Positions 52,628-62,600 of a stretch of DNA of 64,000 nucleotides are shown in pieces (the first letter of the stretch is position 1; every line of letters begins with the position of its first letter). The DNA is from Opitutia bacterium UBA4506 (GTDB lineage Bacteria > Verrucomicrobiota > Verrucomicrobiia > Opitutales > Puniceicoccaceae). The stretch is from contig DGMY01000042.1 of assembly GCA_002388665.1 (NCBI GenBank), positions 108,461-172,460 on the forward strand, in the 5' to 3' direction. A program made the position numbers and the translations under genes. The notes beneath the pieces are model-generated. The model was not told the origin of the DNA, searched no databases, and saw nothing but the letters and a program-made list of their open reading frames with translations.

Positions 52628-53926
52628 TCACCGTCTAATGATCGTCCGATCCCCCCAAAGCAAGACTTCGAATCCAATCTGCACCGAGTACTCCGCCTTC
52701 CAATTCGCACTGCGTTCCCACGAGACTTCCGGGGCAATCACGTAGAAGACAAAATCTTTGTAGAGTGGGCCTTTGCGGAAAAGAGTGAGGTCGTACTGCA
52801 ATGTCTGGGCGAGATTGCCATCGATTCTCCCCCGCAGCCCCCAGCCATCCGCAACGTCCGCACCGCCGACTCGCCGACCGTAATCCCTCTCGTCGAGAAG
52901 GGCGGGAACAAATCCAATCACCGAGGAGAGGGACCATCGGTACCCTTCCCCATCCTGGCCATACTGATAGTTATCGGGATCATTGGCGTCATTCTTGTCG
53001 TCGTCGTAAGATTTCTGGTCCCACTTCCCCGACACTACTTGCCGGAAAAGCCATCGCTTACTCCACTTATCCGCGATCATCGAACCCATTCCTCCAAAGC
53101 CCTTCTCACTATCCCAGAAGGGTTTGACCTTCGGGTAGAGGGTCCACATGCGGGGGAGCTTGTAAGTCGGAGCCCATTCGACGTTGGCAAACGCCTCCGG
53201 GGGCCAGCGCGCCTTTACCCCGATCGAGGTATTCCAGTTCTTGAAAAAATCACGGGTAGCCCCCACTCGCAGTTCATTATTCGCGTCGGCAATATTCTCA
53301 TCAGGCAACGCCGTCGGATCTCTCGTCGAGATAAAGAGCTTCAGTCGACGCTCCAGGTTGGGGAGGTGGATGTCCGTTTTGATATCAATCACCGGCGAGA
53401 GCTTAAAGTCCTTGTCCTCGTCGAGGTTGAACTCCGCGAACAAGCCCAAGCGAAAACGGGAGGGAGGTGTCTTCAGAGGATCCGTTCCGTCCGGAGCAAA
53501 TAGACCGTCAAACCACTCGATCATTTCCTGGGATTCATTGTATAGCCAAGAATGGCTCTCATCGATCCAGGTCTGATCCGTCGTGATCACCGGAGAGAGG
53601 TCCGAGGGCTCCGCCCCACTGACTTCACTGGAATCCGCAGGGGTCGCAGTGGAGTCCAGGGTTGCGGAATCTTCAGTGTCCGCACTGCTGCCCGAGGCCT
53701 CATCCGCGGAAGCGGTACTCTCAGCAGCAGAGGCCGCGCCTTTGCCAGCAGGAACAGCAGTCTCGCCTGCAGGTGCCGAACTTTTTTCTTTGGATGCCGG
53801 ACTCTCGCCTGAAACGGCCGTACTACTCTCTTCTCCCTTTGGGTCCTGAGCAGTTGTAGTGTCATCGCCCTGCAAGGACTGCACCGCAAATAGCCCGATT
53901 AACAATATGCGTAAAATCGAATACAC
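52628..53926 (-). CDS. Candidate outer-membrane beta-barrel protein with low-complexity N-terminus
   Basis: A 432-residue exported protein (signal MYSILRILLIGLFAVQSLQG) starting at a GTG. The next about 90 residues are low-complexity and rich in Ser, Ala, Thr, Glu and Asp, with many SSA, ASA and AGE steps. The rest has alternating hydrophobic and polar strands with aromatic ends (RFRLGLFAEFNLD, LQYDLTLFRKG, KAEYSVQIGFEVLLWGD) and a basic last pair, as in beta-barrel outer membrane proteins. No homolog is recognised. The low-complexity part may be a periplasmic linker that interacts with peptidoglycan. Confidence 0.6.
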   Translation of the reverse strand: MYSILRILLIGLFAVQSLQGDDTTTAQDPKGEESSTAVSGESPASKEKSSAPAGETAVPAGKGAASAAESTASADEASGSSADTEDSATLDSTATPADSSEVSGAEPSDLSPVITTDQTWIDESHSWLYNESQEMIEWFDGLFAPDGTDPLKTPPSRFRLGLFAEFNLDEDKDFKLSPVIDIKTDIHLPNLERRLKLFISTRDPTALPDENIADANNELRVGATRDFFKNWNTSIGVKARWPPEAFANVEWAPTYKLPRMWTLYPKVKPFWDSEKGFGGMGSMIADKWSKRWLFRQVVSGKWDQKSYDDDKNDANDPDNYQYGQDGEGYRWSLSSVIGFVPALLDERDYGRRVGGADVADGWGLRGRIDGNLAQTLQYDLTLFRKGPLYKDFVFYVIAPEVSWERSANWKAEYSVQIGFEVLLWGDRTIIRR

Positions 53927-53973
53927 AACCCCACTATTTTGTATTTAACTTAAGCCTACCGAACCTACCGTCA

Positions 53974-55209
53974 TCAATCAGGCATACCTTCCGTAAAGGC
54001 ATCACGAATCCGTTCCATGTCCGTATGCTCGGCCACAATTTCCTGGATAATGGGGATTTTATCCTGATCTGTTGGCTGAGTTTTCACCGTCATGTTGTTA
54101 ATTTTCGAAGCGACTGTATAGCTTTCCTCACTACATATCACGACTGGGATATCGGTCATTCCAATCAGCTCCATCAACTTTGGATGCGGCAGGATGTTGC
54201 GAGTCAAAACAATCCCGGAGACCACTTGTTTCTTGGAAATATTCGCGCTGGCGATTGCCGAAAAGAGTACGTCTTCCCGATCGCCCGGGGTAATGATCAA
54301 TACTCCCGGCTGGATATAATCGACTACGCCCTTTGCCGTCATCGCACCGATCACGACCCGCAATATCCGCTCTTTTCTACCGTGCTCCGCACCGTTGAGC
54401 CAACGGCCGTTAATCTCTTTCACGACCTGCGCAAAGGTTGGCGCCTGCAGTCGCTTGCGCAATGGCAAGGTACCGAGAAGAGGAATTCCCAGACGCGCCA
54501 GCCCCTTACCCGCGTAATCACGAATCAGATCTAGCTTTTCCGGAAGAACTTTATTCAATATGGCCCCGATCACCTCGACTCCAAATTGGTCAAAGAGCGC
54601 CTTGTTCATCGCAATTTCGTCGATGGGAGAACCGATCCCCCCTTCCGATACGATAATCGCTTTCGCGCCGAGGACTTTGGCAATCGCTGCGTTCGACAGG
54701 TCAAAGACCGATCCCACTCCCGCGTGACCACTCCCCTCAATGATGATATAATCTTTATTGAAGGCTGCCCGGTCAAAAGCGCGACAGGTCAAATCGATCA
54801 GGTGCTCAAGCTTGCGCCCCGGATTGTCCAGATACCAGCGAGTCATCTTGCCATCGATCGCTACCGGACTGATCGCTCCGATCGGTACGTCGAGATCATA
54901 AACGGAATCGAAAAGAACCGAATCCTCGTCAATCTTTTGCCCTTCCACTTGGACAAAGCGCTGCCCGATCGGCTTGATGTAGCCAACGTTCGGCGAGAAT
55001 TTCTTCATCCCGCTAAATAGCCCGAGAGAGGTTGTGGTCTTCCCCTGATTCTGTCGAGTCGCTGCAACGAAGATTCGCTTCGTCGTGGTATTCTTCGGCG
55101 CACTGATCAGCGGCTCGTTTCCGGACGCGAAGATCGAAATCGAGTTGAGTGAATCGTAACGGGACTCATCTCCTCCGTCAGTGGACTTCTGGGAGGCGCT
55201 GCTGCTCAT
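53974..55209 (-). CDS. BioD/DRTGG-type P-loop protein, split N-terminal part of phosphate acetyltransferase
   Basis: A 411-residue P-loop protein. The P-loop is VAATRQNQGKTTTSLGLF, preceded by about 45 extra residues. The BioD-like core (VGYIKPIGQRF, IIIEGSGHAGVGSVFDLSNAAIAKVLGAKAIIV) is followed by a DRTGG-type regulatory domain (about 265-375; MTAKGVVDYIQPGVLIITPGDRED). In E. coli Pta this module is the regulatory N-terminus of one long chain. Here it is a separate gene directly behind the catalytic pta, with ATGA overlap, so the two proteins probably form the same enzyme. Order is reversed compared with the fused protein. Confidence 0.83.
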   Translation of the reverse strand: MSSSASQKSTDGGDESRYDSLNSISIFASGNEPLISAPKNTTTKRIFVAATRQNQGKTTTSLGLFSGMKKFSPNVGYIKPIGQRFVQVEGQKIDEDSVLFDSVYDLDVPIGAISPVAIDGKMTRWYLDNPGRKLEHLIDLTCRAFDRAAFNKDYIIIEGSGHAGVGSVFDLSNAAIAKVLGAKAIIVSEGGIGSPIDEIAMNKALFDQFGVEVIGAILNKVLPEKLDLIRDYAGKGLARLGIPLLGTLPLRKRLQAPTFAQVVKEINGRWLNGAEHGRKERILRVVIGAMTAKGVVDYIQPGVLIITPGDREDVLFSAIASANISKKQVVSGIVLTRNILPHPKLMELIGMTDIPVVICSEESYTVASKINNMTVKTQPTDQDKIPIIQEIVAEHTDMERIRDAFTEGMPD

Positions 55210-56249
55210 TGTGACGACTCTCCCTCCATCGGATACAGGAAGCTGCGCTCAATCGCCTGGGCACACACGAGCACCGCCGTGCCAAAGATATCATGCGCAC
55301 TCGCTCCACGACTGATTTCGGCCGCAGGGCGGCTCAACCCACTCAGGATATGACCGTAGCAATGAGCGCCACCGAGAATCTGAATCATCTTGGAACTGAT
55401 GTTACCGCTGTTCAGATCAGGAAAGATTAGGACATTTGCCTGCCCCGCTACGCCACCGCCGACTTTCTTCGTCTCTGCGGTCGCCGGGTCCAGGGCCGCA
55501 TCGACTTGGAGGTCCCCATCAATGAGGAAGGACCACTTATTCTCAAGCACCCGCTTCTGCGCCATCTCTGTCGCCGAACGTACTTTGAGCACCGAAGGAT
55601 TCCGCGTGTTACTGTTCTTTGTCGTGTAACTCAGCATCGCTACCCGCGCCTGTTCATTGGTGAGGTGAGTCCTCAGATGGGCCGCGGTTAGGGCGATGTC
55701 CGTCAGTTGTTCCGGCGTGGGATCCGGCACCACTGCACAGTCCGACAGAAAGAGTTCCGGCCGGTGGCTATCCTCATCAAAATCGAGAATCTGCAGCGAA
55801 GAAACCGTTTTCACGCCTTCCTGCTTCGGAATAATTTTGAGCAGTGGCCGGATCGCACTGGAGGCGGACACCGTTGCTCCCGACAAGATGGCGTCGGCCT
55901 GCATGGTTGCCAGCATCATCGTCGCAAAGTAATTGGTCTCTGCAACATATTCGTGACATTCCTTTTGGGAGAGTCCCCGGAACCGCCTCAATCCATGAAA
56001 TCTGGCCACAAAGCCTTCAAATTCGTCACTTCGCTGAGGCTCAATCAGTCGAATGTGATCGAGAGAGATACCGAGTCGACGTGCATTGCTTTTGATCAAC
56101 GCGCGATCCCCAAGAAGAATAGGGACACCAAGCTGGCGGGACGCAAACAGGCGTGCGGCCTGGATGATCCGTGGATCGCTTCCTTCGGGAAAAACGATCC
56201 GCTTTGGGTGACGGGCCAGTTTCTCGGTCAGTTTCTGTATAAGTGGCAT
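55206..56249 (-). CDS. pta: Phosphate acetyltransferase, catalytic chain
   Basis: A 347-residue phosphotransacetylase (PTA_PTB fold), which interconverts acetyl-CoA and acetyl phosphate. Core features are RIVFPEGSDPRIIQAARL, ETNYFATMMLATMQADAILSGATVS, VRSATEMAQKRVLENKW, VDAALDPATAETKKVGGGVAGQANVLIFPDLNSGNI and the C-terminal HILSGLSRPAAEISRGAS. Its length equals the C-terminal part of the long E. coli Pta, and no N-terminal module is fused. The regulatory module is the next gene. No acetate kinase (ackA) is present in the window. Confidence 0.92.
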   Translation of the reverse strand: MPLIQKLTEKLARHPKRIVFPEGSDPRIIQAARLFASRQLGVPILLGDRALIKSNARRLGISLDHIRLIEPQRSDEFEGFVARFHGLRRFRGLSQKECHEYVAETNYFATMMLATMQADAILSGATVSASSAIRPLLKIIPKQEGVKTVSSLQILDFDEDSHRPELFLSDCAVVPDPTPEQLTDIALTAAHLRTHLTNEQARVAMLSYTTKNSNTRNPSVLKVRSATEMAQKRVLENKWSFLIDGDLQVDAALDPATAETKKVGGGVAGQANVLIFPDLNSGNISSKMIQILGGAHCYGHILSGLSRPAAEISRGASAHDIFGTAVLVCAQAIERSFLYPMEGESSQ

Positions 56250-56318
56250 GGCTATAGAATCTTTCTTTGGGGTGCTTCGGGATCAACCAAAGCCTTGTAT
56301 TGAGTTTCAGCACGGAAG

Positions 56319-57896
56319 ATGCCGAAATCCCTTCTCGAAGTCATGCGAAAAAATTTTAAGTCTATTGTCACAGTTTCCACGTCGACCTTGGGGTCGCGGA
56401 TCCTGGGGCTTCTTCGCGATGTATTAGTCTATGCCCACCTTGGGCTCAGCCAGACGAATTCTGCCTTCATTCTCGCTTTCACCTTCCCGAACCTCTTCCG
56501 GCGTCTCTTTGGCGAGGGCGCTCTGAGCTCAGCGCTTATCCCAGTCTACGCTGAAGTGAACCAGAAAGAGGGCCCCGATGCCGCCTTCCGTCTACTCAAC
56601 CGCACGTTGACCCGCCTCCTGGTCGTTCTCGTGTTCCTGACCCTTCTCGTAGGGACCATTATCGCGATTCCTCTCTACAGTGGATGGATCGATGAATCCC
56701 GCTATGGCGAAGCCAGCCGCCTGGGGCTTTTACTCTTCCCTTACATCATCCCCATCTGCTTGGCGGCGCTCCTCGCTGGGGCACTCCAGGTATTGGGTCG
56801 TTTTTTCACTCCAGCCATCACTCCTGTCTTTCTCAACCTCTTCATGATCGGAGCCCTCGCTGGCCCTGCAGTCTGGTTTGCCCAGACTCCGTTTCAAAAG
56901 GCGTTCTGGCTCTCGATCGGTGTTCTGGTCGGCGGTGCGGTACAGCTTCTGCTCCCCGCCATCGATCTCTACCGGCGGGGGTGGCGCCCGGCCTTGGATT
57001 TTTCGGGAACCGACTCTCTTCGCAAACTCCAGCTGTTGTTCCTACCGGCGTTGGCCGGTGCCGCCATCCTGCAGATCAATATTCTGGTGTCCCGGATGCT
57101 GGCGTTTTTTCTCAATGACGATGCGGTCGCCCTACTCTACCTCGCCGCTCGACTGGTCGAATTGCCTCTGGGTATCTTTGCCATCGCCGCCGCTACGGTC
57201 CTTTTTCCTGAATTCGCCCGATTCGCCAGCAGCGGAAATACAGAAGGTCTCCGCCGCTCCTACCGGCACGGTTCTGCCCTCGTTGCCAGTATAACTCTTC
57301 CGGCGCTCATCGGGCTAGCGGTCCTCGGCGATACCATTTTTCGCGCAGTTTTCGCTTGGGGTCTTTTTGATGCCCAGGACGCCTCCCTCGCCGCACCCGT
57401 ACTCGCTATTTTTGCGGCAGGGCTGCCCTTCTACGCCCAATCGACTCTTCTTTCACGGGCTCATCAGGCACGCCAGGATATGAAAACTCCCGTTCGGGTC
57501 GCGGCCTGGGTGTTGCTCGCCAATTTTGTGTTCAGTGTTGTCCTAATGGTGCCGTTCGGGGTGCATGGTCTCGCCGCGGCCAACTCTCTCGCTGCTGTTG
57601 TCCAAGTCGTCCTTCTTCAAATGCGGCTTCGAAAGAATATTGGCGACGGCGAACAGTGGATGCCCGTCGAATTGTGGAAGGTGGCCATCGCTTCTGTCGC
57701 GATGCTGGGTTTCCTCCTCTGCCTGCCCTCCCCTTCGCTCGAGGCGAGTAAAGCCCAGCTTCTCCTTCGGCTGGGGTGGATCATCCCCAGTAGTATCGCC
57801 CTCTACGGCATCATCCTCTACGGTCTCCGGTTCGCCCCGATTCGGGATTTCCTCCCCGCAATCCTCCGCAACCGCAAGAGAAACCGATCCCAGTAA
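56319..57896 (+). CDS. murJ: Lipid II flippase MurJ
   Basis: A 525-residue MviN/MurJ protein with about 14 predicted helices, moving lipid II across the inner membrane for peptidoglycan synthesis. The family wording is clear: STLGSRILGLLRDVLVYAHLG, NLFRRLFGEGALSSALIPVY, LPALAGAAILQINILVSRMLAFFL, RLVELPLGIFAIAAATVLFPEFARF and STLLSRAHQARQDMKTPVRVA. The length is normal. The ATG at 56319 may be preceded by a closer start at 56343. It is divergent from pta and followed 24 bases later by the oxidoreductase. Confidence 0.94.
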   Translation: MPKSLLEVMRKNFKSIVTVSTSTLGSRILGLLRDVLVYAHLGLSQTNSAFILAFTFPNLFRRLFGEGALSSALIPVYAEVNQKEGPDAAFRLLNRTLTRLLVVLVFLTLLVGTIIAIPLYSGWIDESRYGEASRLGLLLFPYIIPICLAALLAGALQVLGRFFTPAITPVFLNLFMIGALAGPAVWFAQTPFQKAFWLSIGVLVGGAVQLLLPAIDLYRRGWRPALDFSGTDSLRKLQLLFLPALAGAAILQINILVSRMLAFFLNDDAVALLYLAARLVELPLGIFAIAAATVLFPEFARFASSGNTEGLRRSYRHGSALVASITLPALIGLAVLGDTIFRAVFAWGLFDAQDASLAAPVLAIFAAGLPFYAQSTLLSRAHQARQDMKTPVRVAAWVLLANFVFSVVLMVPFGVHGLAAANSLAAVVQVVLLQMRLRKNIGDGEQWMPVELWKVAIASVAMLGFLLCLPSPSLEASKAQLLLRLGWIIPSSIALYGIILYGLRFAPIRDFLPAILRNRKRNRSQ

Positions 57897-57920
57897 CAAT
57901 GATCTACGCCCTCCCACGCG

Positions 57921-59027
57921 ATGCCTTCTGAGAAGACCCGATTCCTGATTGTCGGGGGTGGCTTGGCCGGACTGCTTCTGGCTTGGCAACTGCGGAACGA
58001 GGACCTGCTCGTCCTCGGTGGAACTTCTATCCCGCCAGCGTCGGACGTGTCCGCCGGTGTACTCAATCCGATCACAGGGAGTCGCCTCACGTTGATGGAC
58101 GATTTCGATGAATATCGTGATGCCGCCCGCAGGATCTATCGAGAGATCCCAGCTGGAGACCAACACTATTTCGACACTTCGATTCGACGATATTTTCTCA
58201 ACGAGCTCGAGATGGAGTTCTACGAAAAGCACAACCACACCGCAAAATATGAGAGGTGGCTCGGCGAGCGTTTCGAGCCGGGGGTCCCAGGGCCGGCCGG
58301 GGACGATCCGTTGGGAAGTTTCACCATTCACGGTGTTGGCCGGGTGGAGCCTGTCCCCATCCTCGACTCCATTCGAAAGGAACTGGGAGACCGCTACCGG
58401 GCGGCCGATGCGAACTGGGAGAGTTTTTCGGAAAGAGACGACGCGCTGAGACTCAACGATATCGAGGCCAGGTCGATTGTCACCTGCGAGGGTGTCGCCA
58501 ATCTCACGAATCCCTTTTTCCGGTGGCTACCATTCCGCCCGCTGCACGGCGAAACCCTTACCGTGCACCTGCCCGAAGTGAGTGATTTCCCCGAGATCAT
58601 CCACCACAGGAAATGGGCGATTTCACTGGGCGATCAGCGATTTCGGATCGGGGCCACCTACCGCAAGGAATACACAGGGACAGAGGGGCTCGCCGCAGCA
58701 CAGGAACTCCCTCCGTTCGAACCTTCGACCGAGGGGCGCAGTGAACTCATGGCCGCCTGCCGCAAAATATTCAGCCTCCAATCGGATCCCACGATCCTCG
58801 AACATCGTTCCGGGGTTAGACCGAGCACCCGCGATCGAGTTCCCTATTTCGGGCCGCATCCGACTCAACGAAACCTCTACATCGCCAATGGCTTGGGCTC
58901 CAAAGGAGCACTCTACGCGCCCCGCCTCACCGAGCGGCTCGCGCACCACCTGACAGACGGTTCTCCACTCCCCCCGGAAACTCTCCCTTCCAGAATGATC
59001 CGAAGGGGCTTCGAGCCAGCGCCTTGA
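57921..59027 (+). CDS. FAD-dependent oxidoreductase (DAO-like)
   Basis: A 368-residue flavoprotein. FAD binding is at FLIVGGGLAGLLLAWQL (GxGxxG), with the D-amino-acid-oxidase-like SAGVLNPITGSRL and the C-terminal HRSGVRPSTRDRVPYFGPHPTQRNLYIANGLGSKG. It most resembles the glycine/D-amino-acid oxidase group of unknown substrate. It has no covalent-FAD histidine that I can name. It begins 24 bases after murJ and may be co-transcribed, with no obvious functional link. Confidence 0.84.
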   Translation: MPSEKTRFLIVGGGLAGLLLAWQLRNEDLLVLGGTSIPPASDVSAGVLNPITGSRLTLMDDFDEYRDAARRIYREIPAGDQHYFDTSIRRYFLNELEMEFYEKHNHTAKYERWLGERFEPGVPGPAGDDPLGSFTIHGVGRVEPVPILDSIRKELGDRYRAADANWESFSERDDALRLNDIEARSIVTCEGVANLTNPFFRWLPFRPLHGETLTVHLPEVSDFPEIIHHRKWAISLGDQRFRIGATYRKEYTGTEGLAAAQELPPFEPSTEGRSELMAACRKIFSLQSDPTILEHRSGVRPSTRDRVPYFGPHPTQRNLYIANGLGSKGALYAPRLTERLAHHLTDGSPLPPETLPSRMIRRGFEPAP

Positions 59028-59085
59028 GGCGAAGTGAAGAGCTCCAATTCGGCCGGAGGAAAGCAATGCCCGGCTTTCAGCAAAT

Positions 59086-59610
59086 CTACCCTAACTGGTA
59101 GACACCCTCACCCGGATCCACGTCCTTTTCCACTGGCCGGACAAAGGTATTCTGGACACGTTTGGATAGGATGAAGTAAGGAATCCAAATCACCGCGGTA
59201 ATAATTGACCTCACAAAGTCCTTCATCCCCTCCGGATCCGGTTCGGCTGCTACGGATGGAATTAGATCCGCTAGAAACAAGTCGATGCCGATGAAAACAA
59301 CGTTTACCGCCAAAAACCAAATCATCAGCTTGGGGAATAGATAGTGTTTTCGGAAGAGCAAGACGAGTAGAAGAAGCGATCCGATTAGGAACACGATATT
59401 GCCCACAACCTCGTAGATCAAAACCGGGGCCCACATCGGATGGTAAATCTCACTCCCCGGAGTAGTCAGAACCTCCCAATATCCGTCGGTGAAGATCGGC
59501 GAATAGATCGTCACAAGCATTACAAGAAGATTGATGGGTAGCAGGATCAGCCCAATCACGGGGAGTATCAGCCATCCTCCGATACCGGAAGGTTTTGCGT
59601 CTTCAGTCAT
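59086..59610 (-). CDS. DUF2569 membrane protein
   Basis: A 174-residue membrane protein of the DUF2569 family. After GIGGWLILPVIGLILLPINLLVML, four helices can be placed, with IYEVVGNIVFLIGSLLLLVLLF, LMIWFLAVNVVFIGIDLFLA and the final FVRSIITAVIWIPYFILSKRVQNTFVR block typical of the family. Its function is unknown. The start ATG at 59610 (MTEDAKPSG) is preferred over the open frame to 59646. Confidence 0.82.
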   Translation of the reverse strand: MTEDAKPSGIGGWLILPVIGLILLPINLLVMLVTIYSPIFTDGYWEVLTTPGSEIYHPMWAPVLIYEVVGNIVFLIGSLLLLVLLFRKHYLFPKLMIWFLAVNVVFIGIDLFLADLIPSVAAEPDPEGMKDFVRSIITAVIWIPYFILSKRVQNTFVRPVEKDVDPGEGVYQLG

Positions 59611-59676
59611 TTCGAAAACTGAATCAATGTTCTGAATCCGGCACAACCTAAACTTTAAGAATTTAGAAGCTAAATG

Positions 59677-62600
59677 CTAAGTGGATCTTGTTCCCAGAAA
59701 GTCTTCCGTCGCCTGCAGTTCTGCTTCCAAGGCTTGAGACTGGACCGGTTTCGTTAAGTAACCGTCCATCCCGACTTCCGCAGCTTCCTCTCGATTGTCA
59801 CTGGTGGCACCCGCAGTCAGCGCAACGATTCTCGGACGACGTTCCTCCGACACTTCCTTCACGATATGGGCCGTCGCTTCCATTCCGTCCATCTCCGGCA
59901 TCTGAATGTCCATCAGGATCAGGTCAAAGTCCTCTTCCTTCACTTTCTCAAGAGCGAGGCGGCCGTTTTCAACAACTTCACAATCGTATCCCATCCGCTT
60001 GAGCAAGAGCCGGATGACTTTCTGGTTCACTGCATTATCTTCCGCGACCAGAATCCTCAAACTCTTCAGCGGCGTTGATTCCACCGCACGTTTCTGCGGA
60101 GCCTGACGAACCGATTTCTTGCCCAGGTTTCCTTGCAGGATCGAGAGCAACCGCTTCCGGGTAACCGGCTGCGAGGTTCGGATAACCGGAAATGGATAGG
60201 CGTGATCGGTCGCGGGGAAACCGATGGCGACTACACCTTGCGCGTCCACCCCGCGAGTTTGCATCGCGGCGTACAATTTTCTGCCCTCCCGCAGCATTAC
60301 TTCGTCCACAAAAATCCAAGTCTCCGGGCCCGAAAGCTCGAGCGCCTTGATAAATTCATCTTCAGCCGCAAAGGTTTTCACCCGCACCCCGATCTCTTCC
60401 AGCATGGTGCGCAGATGCTTTTCGCGGGTTTCCAATCCGAAGAAACCAATGGCCTCGACATTCGTAAAACGTGGATCCGGCGCCGGCTTCTCTCCGAAGG
60501 TGGATGGGAAGGGTAAGGACACTTCAAAGCGAGTTCCCCGGCTCTCCTCACTCTCAAAATGAACGTTTCCGCCCATCCGCAGGGAGAGTTCTTTCGATAT
60601 CGCGAGCCCCAATCCACTACCGCCAAATTTTCGGGTGATCGATGGGTCCACTTGGCTGAAGGATTGGAAGATTCGATCTTTCCGGTCATCGGGAATTCCC
60701 ATCCCAGTATCCTGAACGGAAAACATCAAGAGACAGCGATCGTTCGGACGCCTTTCCTTTAGCTCAACTTCCAGGGTGATCGATCCAGCATCCGTAAATT
60801 TAACTGCATTCCCCAAGAGGTTATAAAGGATCTGTTTTACCCGGGTAATGTCTCCAGTCACAAAATCGGGCGCATCCGGGTCGATGAAGAAGGAGAAATC
60901 CAAGCCTTTGTGGGCGATTCGTGCCGAAAAAAACAATACCGTCTCTTCGACGAGAGCCTCCACTGAAAATCGCTTCTCCTCGAACATGATTTTTCCATGC
61001 TCAAGCCGGGTGAAGTCGAGAATGTCGTCCAGCAGCATAACTACGGTCGATCCAGAACTGTGGATCGTCTGAACGTACTCTTCCTGAACATCATCGAGCT
61101 CCGTCTGCCGCAAGAGATCGGCCATCCCGATGACTCCATTCAATGGGTTTCGGATTTCGTGGCTGATCATTGAGAGGAAAGAACTTTTCGCCTCACTGGC
61201 CTCTTGCGCTTTTCGCTCACTGAGGTGGGCTTTGTCCAACGCCTCCGCCAACTGGTCGTTGAGTCTCTCCGCTTCGTCTTTTGCCCGCTTCAATTCGTGC
61301 TCAGATCCTTTTCTCGAGGAGATGTCCTGGGCGACTCCATAAATCTTTGACGTCACTTTGCCTTCAATGAGCGCCATTCCTTTGCAGAATATCCATTTCT
61401 CCTCGCCGCTGGGATCAACAAACCGGAACTCCATCTGAAACTGCTCACCCTGCTCCGTCGCGCGCTTCAAATTTTGAGCGAGTTGCTCCCTCGATTCAGG
61501 CGCACACAGGGACAGCATTAGTTCCGTCGAGGGCGTTTGATTGTCCGAGATTCCAAAGATTCGATAGATTTCGTCCGACCAGAAGATCGAATCTTCTTCC
61601 AGGTCGACTTCCCAGGATCCGATTCCCGCTAGTCGCTGGCTTTCGGTGAGCAGGGACTCGCTTTTCCTTAGATCTGCTTCAGCGCGTTTCTCCCGCGAAA
61701 TATCACTTTCGATCACGACGTAGTGGCTGGGGATTCCCACTTCATCCAATACCGGATTCCCAACCACCCGAGTCCAATAAGTTTCCCCCCGATTGATCGA
61801 GCTGGTCAGGCTGAACTCTGAACCTCTGAAGATCGCCTTCCGAATAGCCGACTTCTCTCGTTCCTCGCCCTCCGAAAAACTATATAAATTCCATATCGCC
61901 TCTCCTTGGATTTCCATCTGCGCTCGCTCCGGACGATCGCGGAAGGCGGGGTTTGACCACTCCAGGACTCCATCCTTATCCAAGATCGCAATTCCCGACA
62001 AGGTCTGCCGTGTCGCCATCTCCAATCGGTTCAGCTCCGCATCCCGCAGAACCACATCCGTCAAATCAATGTACGCCCCGAGAATAACCTTCGTGCTGTC
62101 TCCGAGCTCCGATCGAACCGAGCCGCGAAATCGATACCAGCCCCAACAGCCATCCCCGCGCTTCATCCGATGCCGAAAACTAAAGGTGCCTTCACCTTCC
62201 TCCCACAGTGGATCCAGCGTCTCGAGAACTTTCCGGCGGTCCTGTGGGTGGATCCGCTCCTCCCATTGAACCACTGTACTCAACTTCTCCCCAGGGGCAA
62301 AAAGAAGCATGGCCCCCAGACGTTTATCCGCATCGATCTTTCCGCTATCCAGATCGATCCGAAGCTCCGACACCCCAGCCGAATCCATCGCCATGCGAGT
62401 CCGCAATGCAGCTTCACTCAACTTACGGGTGGCACTGTAGCTTTCCTTCAATGCTTGCCGTTTGCGTAGCAATGCCGGAATCAACAGGCCCAAGGTCAAA
62501 AGAAAGAAGAAGATGATTGGCGCCATCGAGAGCCAGACTTCACTCCACGACGGCCCCCCCCCGGACTGGCGCAGTACGTAAACAGGATCCGCTCTTACAG

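Noticed and set aside
52577..53503. A 308-codon plus-strand frame across the beta-barrel candidate
   Set aside because: It starts inside another gene and lacks any family pattern. The minus frame has a signal peptide and strand pattern.
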